From assembly GCA_030145625.1 (NCBI GenBank), contig JAQYVF010000024.1:1-55089 (forward strand): a stretch of 55,089 bases of DNA, in the 5' to 3' direction. Of this stretch, positions 18,300 through 26,084 are shown piece after piece. Source of the DNA: Desulfocapsa sp. (GTDB lineage: Bacteria; Desulfobacterota; Desulfobulbia; Desulfobulbales; Desulfocapsaceae). The position numbers and the translations under genes were made by a program. A model generated the notes under the pieces. The model made no database searches. It was not told where the DNA came from and saw only the letters and a program-made list of their open reading frames with translations. Position 1 is the first letter of the stretch; each line of letters starts with the position of its first letter.

Positions 18300-19124
18300 T
18301 CAGATAACATCGGCAAAGGTTTTTTCCGTTTTACGGAAATAGATAATTCCTGTGGCCAGAATAGTTGTAACCAGGACCAGGGAAAGGAGAAATCCGGGCC
18401 AGTAAAGTTGATAATCGCCTCCAAGAATTGCCCAACGGAAACCATCAATCACACCAACCATGGGGTTGATTGAATAGAGGAGGCGCCATTTGTCAGGAAC
18501 AATAGAGCTGGTAAATCCAACAGGTGAAATATACAGGCCAAATTGGACGATAAAAGGGATGATATAACGGAAATCCCGGTACCGCACATTTAAGGCAGCA
18601 ATCCAAAGTCCACCGGCCATGGATGCAGCAAAGGCGAGCAAAATAAATAACGGCAACATGAAAATCCGCATTTCTGGGACGAATCCATACCAAAGCATGA
18701 GACCGAGTAAAATGCCGAAGGAGAGCAGGAAGTCAACAAAGCTTACAATTACTGCACTCGTTGGCATCACAAGTCGAGGGAAGTAAACTTTTGATATCAT
18801 GTTGGAGTTTGCTATCAAACTGTTACCGGCCTCTGAAAATGAGGTGGCGAAAAACTGCCAAGGCAGCATTGCAGTAAAGACCATGATGGGGTAGGGAGCA
18901 CCGCCTGAAGGTAGTTTTGCCAGTTTGCCAAAAACAATGGTAAAGACCAGCATGGTAAGTAAGGGACGAATTAACGCCCAAGCCACGCCAATGATTGTCT
19001 GTTTGTAACGAACCAGGATGTCCCGCCAGGCAAGAAAATAGAAAAGCTCGCGGTATTTCCACAGGTCCATCCAGTAATTCCGTTCAGAGCGGCCAGCTTC
19101 AATGATAATTATATCTTTTTTCAT
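18300..19124 (-). CDS. wzm: polysaccharide ABC exporter permease, Wzm/TagG-like
   Basis: A 274-aa integral membrane protein with six hydrophobic segments of the ABC-2 permease type. Family segments include RYKQTIIGVAWALIRPLL before TM1, SKVYFPRLVMP and NVRYRDFRYIIPF between later segments, and NPMVGVIDGFRWAI near the C-terminus. It forms the inner-membrane channel with the Wzt-like ATPase. The ATG at 19124 follows the regulator's stop by 1 nt, so expression is coupled to the regulator. Confidence 0.93.
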   Translation of the reverse strand: MKKDIIIIEAGRSERNYWMDLWKYRELFYFLAWRDILVRYKQTIIGVAWALIRPLLTMLVFTIVFGKLAKLPSGGAPYPIMVFTAMLPWQFFATSFSEAGNSLIANSNMISKVYFPRLVMPTSAVIVSFVDFLLSFGILLGLMLWYGFVPEMRIFMLPLFILLAFAASMAGGLWIAALNVRYRDFRYIIPFIVQFGLYISPVGFTSSIVPDKWRLLYSINPMVGVIDGFRWAILGGDYQLYWPGFLLSLVLVTTILATGIIYFRKTEKTFADVI

Positions 19125-19125
19125 C

Positions 19126-19683
19126 TTATACCCCTCTCTGCCATAAGATGAATTGGGGACGTTGTCTCAGGTTGGGTACCAGCTTGTTGTATTCTTTCTT
19201 ACTAAGGGCTAGTGTTCTGATTTTTCGATCAATATATTTTTCTGTCTTTTTTGTGAGATCTTGCAAGTTTTTTTGGTCTATATCCCCTATCAGGACAAGA
19301 TCGATGATTCCAGTGTCCTTGCCTTCAGCGTAGTCATCAATAAGCATTGCCTTTTCCAGGTTGCCGAGTCGTTTTATCATTGATTCCAGGATGCGATCCA
19401 TACCCAAGGCTTTCTTGACCATGGAGTGGAGTTCATTGAAAACAGGATGTTTTTGATTTGCTGAAAAGAGTACCTGCCTACCATTTTTCTTGCTTGTTAA
19501 TAGGTTGGCTTCTCTGAGTTGGTCCAATTCTTCTTTGATATGGCTGGGAGATGCGTGAAACTCATCGGCAAGTTCACGCAGGTAGGCATTCCTCTCAGGA
19601 TTAAGGAAGAGGCGCATCAAAATTTTGATGCGAGTTTTAGATGTTATAAGGCCAGAAAAAAGTGAGTTCATATTTTTTTTCAT
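19126..19683 (-). CDS. winged-helix regulator with degenerate nucleotidyltransferase-like C-terminal domain
   Basis: A 185-aa protein heading the surface-glycan operon. Residues 10-75 form an ArsR-type winged helix (SKTRIKILMRLFLNP, then YLRELADEFHASPSHIKEEL). Residues about 105-180 resemble a minimal nucleotidyltransferase: GKDTGIIDLVLIGDID keeps the strand-turn-strand but lacks the GS...DxD catalytic set, so it is probably a sensing or dimerisation domain. The promoter just upstream has a palindrome at its start site, suggesting autoregulation. An internal ATG at 19671 is also possible, and neither start has a good Shine-Dalgarno sequence. Confidence 0.75.
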   Translation of the reverse strand: MKKNMNSLFSGLITSKTRIKILMRLFLNPERNAYLRELADEFHASPSHIKEELDQLREANLLTSKKNGRQVLFSANQKHPVFNELHSMVKKALGMDRILESMIKRLGNLEKAMLIDDYAEGKDTGIIDLVLIGDIDQKNLQDLTKKTEKYIDRKIRTLALSKKEYNKLVPNLRQRPQFILWQRGV

Positions 19684-19686
19684 TTT

Positions 19687-19732
19687 GTTCTATTTTTAAG
19701 AACATTATATAAAGAACAAAAACTGTTGTCAA
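19687..19732 (-). promoter_or_regulatory. consensus sigma-70 promoter with palindromic operator-like site for the glycan operon
   Basis: Reading the minus strand, TTGACA (19732-19727) and TATAAT (19709-19704) are both perfect and are separated by exactly 17 bp. The predicted start point near 19697 falls inside the palindrome GTTCTATTTTTAAGAAC (19687-19703). A second TTGTTCTT copy sits in the spacer. The arrangement looks like a repressor site overlapping promoter and start, probably bound by the product of the first gene. Confidence 0.8.
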
Positions 19733-19910
19733 AGAAAAAAAGTGTGGAGAGGGATGGGGGCTCTGTTATCTTTGGCAATCACAGGTAGTGAAGTAATAAT
19801 GAGAAAAGTGGTAAAAAAATCAGGGTAAGGGGGGGACCCATTGGTCTTGTAACGAGTGCATACGATTTTGAGATTTTGGGGAAACCAACTACAATGGCGT
19901 TGTCTGTGGC

Positions 19911-20186
19911 TTATGGATTTTTCTCATATAGAATTTTTCCATGAGTCTTGATGTGCTCAAGTAGATTCTGGTTCTGAGTAGATTCAATATGGACACAGTC
20001 AAAGAAGTACGGCAGCCACGTTTCTTCTTCCAGGTAGTTTTGGATTCGACTGACAAGTTGCGGGGTCAATTCTTTTCCGCTGAATGCGCAATCCAGATCA
20101 GAACCGGGTTTTGCGTTACCTAAAGCACGCGATCCAAAAATGACTACCCTTTCAACTTCAGGGTATGTCGAAAAAATAGAGACCAA
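19911..20186 (-). CDS. minimal nucleotidyltransferase, MntA-like antitoxin
   Basis: A small MNT protein with the intact catalytic signature FGSRALGNAKPGSDLD: Gly18-Ser19, then Asp30 and Asp32. In HepT/MntA systems the MNT partner AMPylates and inactivates the HEPN partner. It lies 25 bp after the HEPN-like gene on the same strand. The first usable codon is TTG at 20186, with GGAAGAA about 9 nt upstream. The frame stays open to a stop at 20253-20255 without any ATG, GTG or other TTG, and the ten preceding codons (IDLPEETISQ, from an ATT at 20216) look like the missing N-terminus. A non-standard ATT start is therefore possible. Confidence 0.8.
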   Translation of the reverse strand: MVSIFSTYPEVERVVIFGSRALGNAKPGSDLDCAFSGKELTPQLVSRIQNYLEEETWLPYFFDCVHIESTQNQNLLEHIKTHGKILYEKNP

Positions 20187-20211
20187 TTGTGAAATGGTTT
20201 CTTCCGGTAAA

Positions 20212-20628
20212 TCAATCTTCTTCTTTCCCGTTAGCTTCCTGGAACCATTGAACTAATTTTTCAATTTGTGGCGCAAAGTGGTCTTTTATTAACCTATATG
20301 CTTCCATGGCAATATTTTCATCGTAGGTCTGGGCTAATAAATTTCTTTTACCCAACATATCCAGCCAAAGCTCTCCCTCAGAGATAATCTGGTTCTGAAA
20401 AGCCTGTTTGATGACTTTTCTTGGAAATTGGCAGATAACACCCTGTGCTTCCAGGTATTCCTTTAAGGTTTTCCAGGAAAGTTCAAAGGTGAATTCAAAA
20501 CTCTTGATAATGCCTTGTCGCTCAATGTCACTTGGGTGTTCAATTGCCAGGCCTCTTTGCAACTGACTGAAAGCTTTTTCAAGGTTTTGAAATCGTTGCA
20601 GCCAGCGTATTGTTTTCAGTTTATCCAT
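20212..20628 (-). CDS. HI0074-like nucleotidyltransferase substrate-binding / HEPN-type (HepT-like) protein
   Basis: A 138-aa all-helical protein of the HI0074/NTase_sub_bind group, the partner of small MNT proteins. Family features are SFEFTFELSWKTLKEYLE (43-60) and DMLGKRNLLAQTYDE (90-104). The HEPN ribonuclease motif R-x4-6-H would fall at R95, but position 100 is Gln where relatives usually have His (RN..xHTY), so RNase activity is doubtful. ATG at 20628. It forms a two-gene unit with the MNT gene, placed between the glycan operon and the pilus region. Alternative view: a housekeeping nucleotidyltransferase pair and not a toxin-antitoxin. Confidence 0.8.
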   Translation of the reverse strand: MDKLKTIRWLQRFQNLEKAFSQLQRGLAIEHPSDIERQGIIKSFEFTFELSWKTLKEYLEAQGVICQFPRKVIKQAFQNQIISEGELWLDMLGKRNLLAQTYDENIAMEAYRLIKDHFAPQIEKLVQWFQEANGKEED

Positions 20629-20701
20629 TAGTCATAGCTTACTACAGGCTAAAGATTAGGGTCAAGTAATGAGGAATTCCAGGAGAAGATAGTATTAGAA
20701 T

Positions 20702-20736
20702 ATATTATGTTCTATTTTTGATAATATTGCGAATGT
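20702..20736. promoter_or_regulatory. AT-rich dyad sharing a 12-mer with the glycan-operon operator
   Basis: ATATTAT (20702-20708) and ATAATAT (20721-20727) form a 7-bp dyad flanking TGTTCTATTTTT (20708-20719). The identical 12-mer overlaps the operator-like palindrome at 19686-19697. It lies between the divergent HEPN-like gene and the TMTC-like gene. Otherwise the 273-bp gap shows no gene. Confidence 0.35.
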
Positions 20737-20901
20737 TCTTTCCTGTAGTGTTGGGGAATGGCTTGGGATTGTAATGGGTTGGAGATGATTGATGTGGTTG
20801 TTTGTGGCCATTAACTTCTGGATATTAGATCTTTTGACGTGTAGACTAGTTGTGATTGAGTGGTCTCTCTATAGTTATGAATAAAATCGGGTAGATAAAA
20901 T

Positions 20902-23103
20902 ATGAGCATTTCTTCAAACAGAAAAACATTACTGGGTATTCTTTTTCTTATTTTCATTGGTAGCCTTGTTTATTCCAATACCCTGAATGTTCCCTTTCAC
21001 TTTGATGATACAGGTAATATTAAAAACCCTGCCTTACGTATAGAAAAAGCATCTGTGGATGAAGTAGTTAGAGCTTTGTCCACAGGTACGCTAAAAACAC
21101 GCCCTGTGAGTAATGTCAGTTTTGCCTTTAACTATTATCTGGGGGGATATCGGGTTCAAGGGTATCATCTTGTTAATATAAGTATTCATCTACTTGCTGG
21201 AATTTTTCTTTATCTGTTGTTGCGCCTTACTTTGGCATTGCCTGTCAATAAAGAGAAGTATGGGAGTTTCCCTGGCCTTGCTTTTGTAACAAGTTTGCTT
21301 TGGTTGGTGCATCCGCTTGGTACGCAGTCGGTGACATATCTTGTCCAACGTATGAACAGCATGACTGCCATGTTTTATATCCTTGCCTTGCTGTTATATG
21401 TTGTGGGGCGAACTCGGCAGATGCGGATTGAGAGGAGGCAAACCTCTCCTGCTGCCTGGGTTTGGTTTCTTGCCAGTGGCTTTTCAGGTCTGCTGGCAAT
21501 CGGTTCTAAGGAGATAGCTGCGACTCTGCCTGTGATGATCTTTCTTTATGAGTGGTATTTCTTTCAGGATCTCAAGTGGGAATGGTTGCGGAAGAAATTT
21601 TATTGGTTGATGGGGGTTATTCTCGTTTTTGGGGGAATGGCCTTTTTCTATCTTGGCAAGCCTCCCTGGCAGGTTTTTTTCAGTAGTTGTCCCACTCGTG
21701 ATTTTACCGCCTATGAACGATTGTTGACACAATTTAGAGTAGTGATGCGGTATATCAGTTTGCTGGTCTATCCGAATCCGGACAGGCTTGCTCTCGATTA
21801 TAATTTTCCTTTCTCAACCTCACTTTTTTCTCCACTGACCACTTTTTATTCCTTTGTCGGCATACTCATCCTGTTGCTTCTTGCAGTGCTGCTTGCCCGT
21901 AAAGAGCGACTCCTCTCTTTTTGTATTCTCTGGTTTTTCGGTAATCTGGTTATTGAGTCATCGGTTATTTGCCTGGAAATAATTTTTGAACACCGGACCT
22001 ATTTGCCTTCTATGTTTTTCCTGTTGTTTGGTATAGCGCTTCTCTATCGGCTTGGCATAAACAGAAAAATTGTATCCTCTGTCCTTATCCTGCTTATAAT
22101 GCTTTTCGGGCATTGGACGTATAATCGTAATAAGGTTTGGCATGATTCCATTACGTTATGGAATCATGATCTCAGCATGTTCCCTGACGATGCGCGGTCC
22201 CATTATAATCTTGGTGTGGCATTAATCAAAAATGGTAAACGGGAGCAGGGGGAAAAAGAATATAGACTGGCCATTGAGTTAGACCCGGATGCCGAGATTG
22301 CCCATAATAGTCTGGGAAGTCTGCTGTTGCTGCAAGAAAAGAGAGAAGAAGCCGAATTGCATTTTCGAGAAGCTGTGAGGATAAAACCGAGATATGTGAA
22401 GGCTCGATTTAATCTCGGCGTACTTTTGCGGGAAAATGGAGAGTATGAAGAAGCAATCCTTCATTTTAGGGCTGCATTGGGAAGAGACCCAGATGACCCA
22501 GTTGTGAATAAAAATCTTGGCAACACTCTGTTGCGGAGTGGCAATGCCGAAGAGGGATTGCCCTACTTAAGGAAGGCACAGTTGAAAACACCTAACGATG
22601 CGGAACTCCTTCTTGATATTGCGGAGTGCTTGACGCATCTTGGTCAAGGTGAGGAGGCAATTACTGTGTATAAAGAACTTCTTGAAAAAGATAATAAACA
22701 ATTACCGGCACATTATAACCTTGCCTTACTACTGCAGCAAAAAGGAATGAGTGAAGAGGCACTTGCTCATTATCGAAGTGCAGAAAGATTGGCAAAGTAC
22801 CCTAAGGATTTACTGTATAATTTTGGCAACCAGCTTTTTCGCTTGAATGAGCTTGATGAAGCCGAAAAAGTTTATATGAATTTCCTCAGTATTACTCCAT
22901 CCTTTATCAAAGCCTATAATAATTTAGGTTTGGTTTTCCTTAATCAGAAAAGATACAAAGAGGCAGTGCAATGTTTTACAATAGCAGTGAGCGTTAGTCC
23001 CTCTTACGCACTTGCACGTAATAATCTAAGAATGGCAACTGAATTATTGGAAGCTGAAGTGCAAAGTGAAAAAGAGAGTGGTGGTAAGCAAGAGGAGCTT
23101 TGA
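20902..23103 (+). CDS. polytopic membrane protein with TPR tail, TMTC/PMT-like
   Basis: A 733-aa protein in two parts. Residues about 8-410 hold some ten transmembrane segments. After the first comes an acidic periplasmic motif FHFDDTGNI (Asp35-Asp36), the pattern of GT-C mannosyltransferase-like proteins such as TMTC. Residues about 425-715 are a run of tetratricopeptide repeats (for example AHNSLGSLLLLQEKREEAE and YNNLGLVFLNQKRYKEAV). Such proteins are predicted lipid-linked-sugar-dependent O-glycosyltransferases in which the TPRs select protein targets; this is known for TMTCs and only inferred here. It converges on the pilin-associated gene set with 30 bp between stops. No strong RBS. Confidence 0.72.
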   Translation: MSISSNRKTLLGILFLIFIGSLVYSNTLNVPFHFDDTGNIKNPALRIEKASVDEVVRALSTGTLKTRPVSNVSFAFNYYLGGYRVQGYHLVNISIHLLAGIFLYLLLRLTLALPVNKEKYGSFPGLAFVTSLLWLVHPLGTQSVTYLVQRMNSMTAMFYILALLLYVVGRTRQMRIERRQTSPAAWVWFLASGFSGLLAIGSKEIAATLPVMIFLYEWYFFQDLKWEWLRKKFYWLMGVILVFGGMAFFYLGKPPWQVFFSSCPTRDFTAYERLLTQFRVVMRYISLLVYPNPDRLALDYNFPFSTSLFSPLTTFYSFVGILILLLLAVLLARKERLLSFCILWFFGNLVIESSVICLEIIFEHRTYLPSMFFLLFGIALLYRLGINRKIVSSVLILLIMLFGHWTYNRNKVWHDSITLWNHDLSMFPDDARSHYNLGVALIKNGKREQGEKEYRLAIELDPDAEIAHNSLGSLLLLQEKREEAELHFREAVRIKPRYVKARFNLGVLLRENGEYEEAILHFRAALGRDPDDPVVNKNLGNTLLRSGNAEEGLPYLRKAQLKTPNDAELLLDIAECLTHLGQGEEAITVYKELLEKDNKQLPAHYNLALLLQQKGMSEEALAHYRSAERLAKYPKDLLYNFGNQLFRLNELDEAEKVYMNFLSITPSFIKAYNNLGLVFLNQKRYKEAVQCFTIAVSVSPSYALARNNLRMATELLEAEVQSEKESGGKQEEL

Positions 23104-23133
23104 TGGCTAGGCTCTGGGTAAAACAGGGTGAGA

Positions 23134-23994
23134 TTATTTTTTGCCTTTCTTTTGCAGTACTAAATTTGAGCTTGTGTATACCCTTCCATTTTCCATGATA
23201 TAAAATTTTCCACCATACGGGTCTGGCGGGATTTTGGTGATGAGACCTTTGTCAACAAGCTCCTGAAGTTCTTTTGGGAAGACCTGATACCGTTTTCTGT
23301 ATTTTTGGATTTTTTGTTCGAGAAATCCGATTTTCTGCAGGGCCTGTAGGCGTCTTCTTAGAGATTTTAATAGAGCTGGGTCATTTGTTTCCTTTATCAT
23401 TTCCTGAAGAAAAACAACACCTGCATATGTTTTCCCTGCATACAGATTTAATCGTGCTGCAAGTGTTGAAAAGTATGGTGGTGCTCCTGGTATGGCGGCG
23501 GCTTTCTCCAAGTAGTAAGCAGCTTTTTCAGGATTGTCCAGGAATTTGAAGTGGTTGTACCAGAGGAAAAAGTAGGGACGATAGTCGTTTGTTAATATTT
23601 TTGCTGCTTTTTCGAGGAGTATATTTGTTTCTTCGACCATACCTGCATCCCAGGGCAGGGACATCTGGGCTATGATATACGGATCGATAAATCTGGGGTC
23701 AAGATTGCTTATCTGAACGAGAGTCTGATATATCATTTGCCATTCATCAGGCGTTAATTCCTCATCTTTCATGATTCTTTCACCCATGTAGGTCAGGGTC
23801 TTCAGCATCAGGTAGTCTGAGGTTATTCCTGGGAACTCAAGCGTCATGGCTCTGGCCATGGGCTCGGGGATCATTGTGAAATGGCTTATCTTCTTTTCTC
23901 TGTTATTGTTGTGGAGCTGATATAAGCCAGAGGCGCAATAGCTGCTCAGGACACATGCACCAGTAAAAAGAAAAAGATTCCGCCAGATCTTCAT
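23134..23994 (-). CDS. membrane-anchored TPR-like protein of the pilA-linked ABC cluster
   Basis: A 286-aa protein with one N-terminal hydrophobic segment (about 6-25) and a helical, TPR-like body (for example NPEKAAYYLEKAAAIPGAPPY). The C-terminal region from about 225 (FPKELQELVDKGLITKIPPDPYGGKFYI) resembles the C-terminal segment of type II/IV secretion pseudopilin-like proteins. It overlaps the ABC permease gene by 4 nt (ATGA). Probably periplasmic-facing and part of a complex with that transporter. From memory a comparable TPR gene lies in the ABC cluster next to pilA in Geobacter; its function is unknown. Confidence 0.65.
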   Translation of the reverse strand: MKIWRNLFLFTGACVLSSYCASGLYQLHNNNREKKISHFTMIPEPMARAMTLEFPGITSDYLMLKTLTYMGERIMKDEELTPDEWQMIYQTLVQISNLDPRFIDPYIIAQMSLPWDAGMVEETNILLEKAAKILTNDYRPYFFLWYNHFKFLDNPEKAAYYLEKAAAIPGAPPYFSTLAARLNLYAGKTYAGVVFLQEMIKETNDPALLKSLRRRLQALQKIGFLEQKIQKYRKRYQVFPKELQELVDKGLITKIPPDPYGGKFYIMENGRVYTSSNLVLQKKGKK

Positions 23995-24803
23995 GGCAGA
24001 TCTCGCCTCTTAAAAAAGAAAATAGCAAGAAACAGCATGATTGAGATGTAAGAAAGTCCGTAAAGGCCAAGCAGGGTAATTTCCTGTGAAACAAAAGGGA
24101 GACTATAGGCTGCCTGTTGCTTGAGGTCAAAGGCTGCAAGGTTGGGGAATATATACAAAACTGCTTTTGCAGTCGCTTGGATCATCGGTGATATTTCAAC
24201 ACCGGTATTTTTCAGGTTCATAAAACGAACCACATCCTCAACGCTATGACCTATTATGTAGGTACTCAGGGTCAGCAGGGTTGCCAGGAAGGAACTGGTT
24301 GTGACGCTGCACCAGAGGAGAACAGTACTGTTGAGAACCAGGACACCAAGAAAGGCCATGAGGGTTGAAATAAAGAGGGGAGACAGGGTGAAATGCAAAA
24401 AATTGTGCGCTGGATAGATTAAGGTTGCACAATAGATTGCAACTAGAGTGGCAATCATAAGAATTATAATAATAATCCCGGTAAGCATTGCCAGTCCGAG
24501 AAATTTTCCAAGAATGTAACTGCTTCGAGAAATATTTCTGGCAAGAAGAGTATAGATAGTCCGGTTCTCTATATCACCGGCCAAGAGGTTGATGGCGAGA
24601 AAAAAAGGTACCAACAAGCCGCCGAGGCTGATTGAAGAAAGGCAAATATCCACCATTACCTTCAGAATATCGCGCATAAACAAGCCGCTGATAAGTACCG
24701 CAAACAGGATGAGAAGGAGTGAGGCGACCATGACTCCATACAGTACTCTGCGACGGAGCCCTTCTTTGAAGGTGATGACTGCAATGGGCAGGATAGAATT
24801 CAC
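23991..24803 (-). CDS. ABC-2 type transporter permease
   Basis: A 270-aa inner-membrane permease with about six hydrophobic segments. The cytoplasmic loop GDIENRTIYTLLARNISRSSYILGK is the hallmark of ABC-2 permeases of the NosY/GldF type. GTG start at 24803 overlaps the ATPase stop by 4 nt (GTGA), and the gene overlaps the TPR gene by 4 nt at its other end, so all three are translationally coupled. Substrate unknown; the location beside pilA suggests a role in pilus or envelope biogenesis. Confidence 0.82.
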   Translation of the reverse strand: MNSILPIAVITFKEGLRRRVLYGVMVASLLLILFAVLISGLFMRDILKVMVDICLSSISLGGLLVPFFLAINLLAGDIENRTIYTLLARNISRSSYILGKFLGLAMLTGIIIIILMIATLVAIYCATLIYPAHNFLHFTLSPLFISTLMAFLGVLVLNSTVLLWCSVTTSSFLATLLTLSTYIIGHSVEDVVRFMNLKNTGVEISPMIQATAKAVLYIFPNLAAFDLKQQAAYSLPFVSQEITLLGLYGLSYISIMLFLAIFFFKRRDLP

Positions 24804-25567
24804 GATATTTCGGTACGGACTGTGTTAAGAAAATAGTGCTCCAATGGCGTCTGCGAGCCTTTGGTGCTGGTAGAGACATAATCTTTATCCAGGGAATCAG
24901 CAGTTACCACCGATACTAGTTGTCCCTGGTGCATGATGCCGATACGATCACAGATGCGTTCGACATCTGTGAGTATGTGCGAACAAAAGAGGATTGTGGC
25001 ACCTCGATCATGGTACTCCTGTATGATATCAAGTACCAGTTGTCGACCAAGAGGGTCAAGTCCTGACATGGGCTCATCAAGAATAAGAATTTCCGGTTTA
25101 AGCAAAATAGTATAGGCCAGAGCTGCTCGTTGGGTCATGCCTTTTGAAAAGCCTCTGATTGGCATTTTCGCCACCTCAGTAAGATCGACAGTTTCCAGTG
25201 CTGTCTGAATTCGTTTTTTTTCTTCCTGAGCACTCAGGCCGGCTACTCGGCAGCCAAATTGAAGGTGTTCTTTGATAGAAAGGTGAGGGTACAGGCTTGG
25301 GTGTTCGGGCAGGTAACCAATGGATTGGTGGCTGCCTTTGGATGCAACAGGTTGGTCGTTGATTGAGACTGTGCCCTTGTCCGGTTTGACAAAGGCCATG
25401 AATATTTTGAGAATGGTAGACTTGCCGGCACCGTTAAGTCCTATAATACCAAAGACTTCACGCTGTTTTACCTGAAAGGAAACATCTGTTAGCGCTTTCT
25501 TTCGGGTGTGTTTCAGGCAACCGGTTTGATAGGATTTATGGATTTGATTGCAGGAAAAGATGCTCAT
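24800..25567 (-). CDS. ABC transporter ATP-binding protein (CcmA/NosF type)
   Basis: A 255-aa ATPase with Walker A GLNGAGKST (43-51), signature GFSKGMTQRAAL (139-150), and Walker B LILDEP (161-166). It pairs with the permease encoded just downstream. I take the ATG at 25567; a TTG two codons earlier is open. There is no normal Shine-Dalgarno sequence, because the T-run of a strong terminator ends immediately upstream of the start. Translation and transcription here probably depend on read-through from pilA or on a promoter hidden in the hairpin region. Confidence 0.9.
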   Translation of the reverse strand: MSIFSCNQIHKSYQTGCLKHTRKKALTDVSFQVKQREVFGIIGLNGAGKSTILKIFMAFVKPDKGTVSINDQPVASKGSHQSIGYLPEHPSLYPHLSIKEHLQFGCRVAGLSAQEEKKRIQTALETVDLTEVAKMPIRGFSKGMTQRAALAYTILLKPEILILDEPMSGLDPLGRQLVLDIIQEYHDRGATILFCSHILTDVERICDRIGIMHQGQLVSVVTADSLDKDYVSTSTKGSQTPLEHYFLNTVRTEIS

Positions 25568-25570
25568 TAG

Positions 25571-25613
25571 CAAAAAAAATGGCTTTTCTTGGTATCAGCC
25601 AAGAAAAGCCATT
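25571..25613 (-). terminator. strong intrinsic terminator between the pilin companion gene and the ABC ATPase
   Basis: On the minus strand a perfect 15-bp stem (25613-25599 with 25592-25578, arm AATGGCTTTTCTTGG) and 6-nt loop are followed by an unbroken T-run. It lies 24 bp after the companion gene's stop and ends only about 5 nt before the ABC ATPase ATG, so it separates pilA plus companion from the ABC trio. Confidence 0.88.
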
Positions 25614-25637
25614 CCCGTTAATTTGGAATACCTGTTG

Positions 25638-26024
25638 TTAGATGGTGGTCCAGTCGGCAAAGGCAGCGGAATTGGTGCCGACTGCGGCTATCGTGGCGTC
25701 AAGAATAACCATATCATCACTGATATTTGTAAAATAGAGTTTGTTTTCATCTGATGCCATTCCATACGCTTGTCCAGATGCTTTCAATTCAGTCTGGTCA
25801 TGCCATCCAAAAATTGCAAATGCAGTTGCGTCGCTTTGACCATCAATGTTGACATTGGTTGAGGGGTTAAAGACGAGGTTGGATGCCCCTGGTGTATCGC
25901 TATTGACTGTGACAGTTGCACCCGCGGTCGCGTTTGAAACTTGTTTAGCTGCCATTGCACTGGTGTGTATGGTCAGTAAACTAAAGACTGATGCAGCTAC
26001 TAAAATATATAATGTTTTTTTCAT
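25638..26024 (-). CDS. small exported protein paired with PilA (PilA-C/Spc-like position)
   Basis: A 128-aa protein with a clear signal peptide (KKTLYILVAASVFSLLTIH, likely cleavage after AMA or MAA near residue 26) and a mature beta-rich domain of about 100 residues. It contains VFNPSTNVNI and GQAYGMASDENKLYFTNI. It starts 60 bp after pilA and ends before a terminator, so the two form one unit. In Geobacter a small protein of similar size (PilA-C/Spc) is encoded directly after pilA-N and interacts with it; similarity in size, position and the NPS.NV segment suggests a counterpart, but that one lacks a classical signal peptide as I recall. Two N-x-T/S sequons (NAT, NIS) are present. Shine-Dalgarno AGGGAG. 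Confidence 0.68.
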   Translation of the reverse strand: MKKTLYILVAASVFSLLTIHTSAMAAKQVSNATAGATVTVNSDTPGASNLVFNPSTNVNIDGQSDATAFAIFGWHDQTELKASGQAYGMASDENKLYFTNISDDMVILDATIAAVGTNSAAFADWTTI

Positions 26025-26084
26025 GAGAAAAACTCCCTATGAGTGTTGGGTAAAATAGATTGAAATGACGTTTGCAATGACTTC

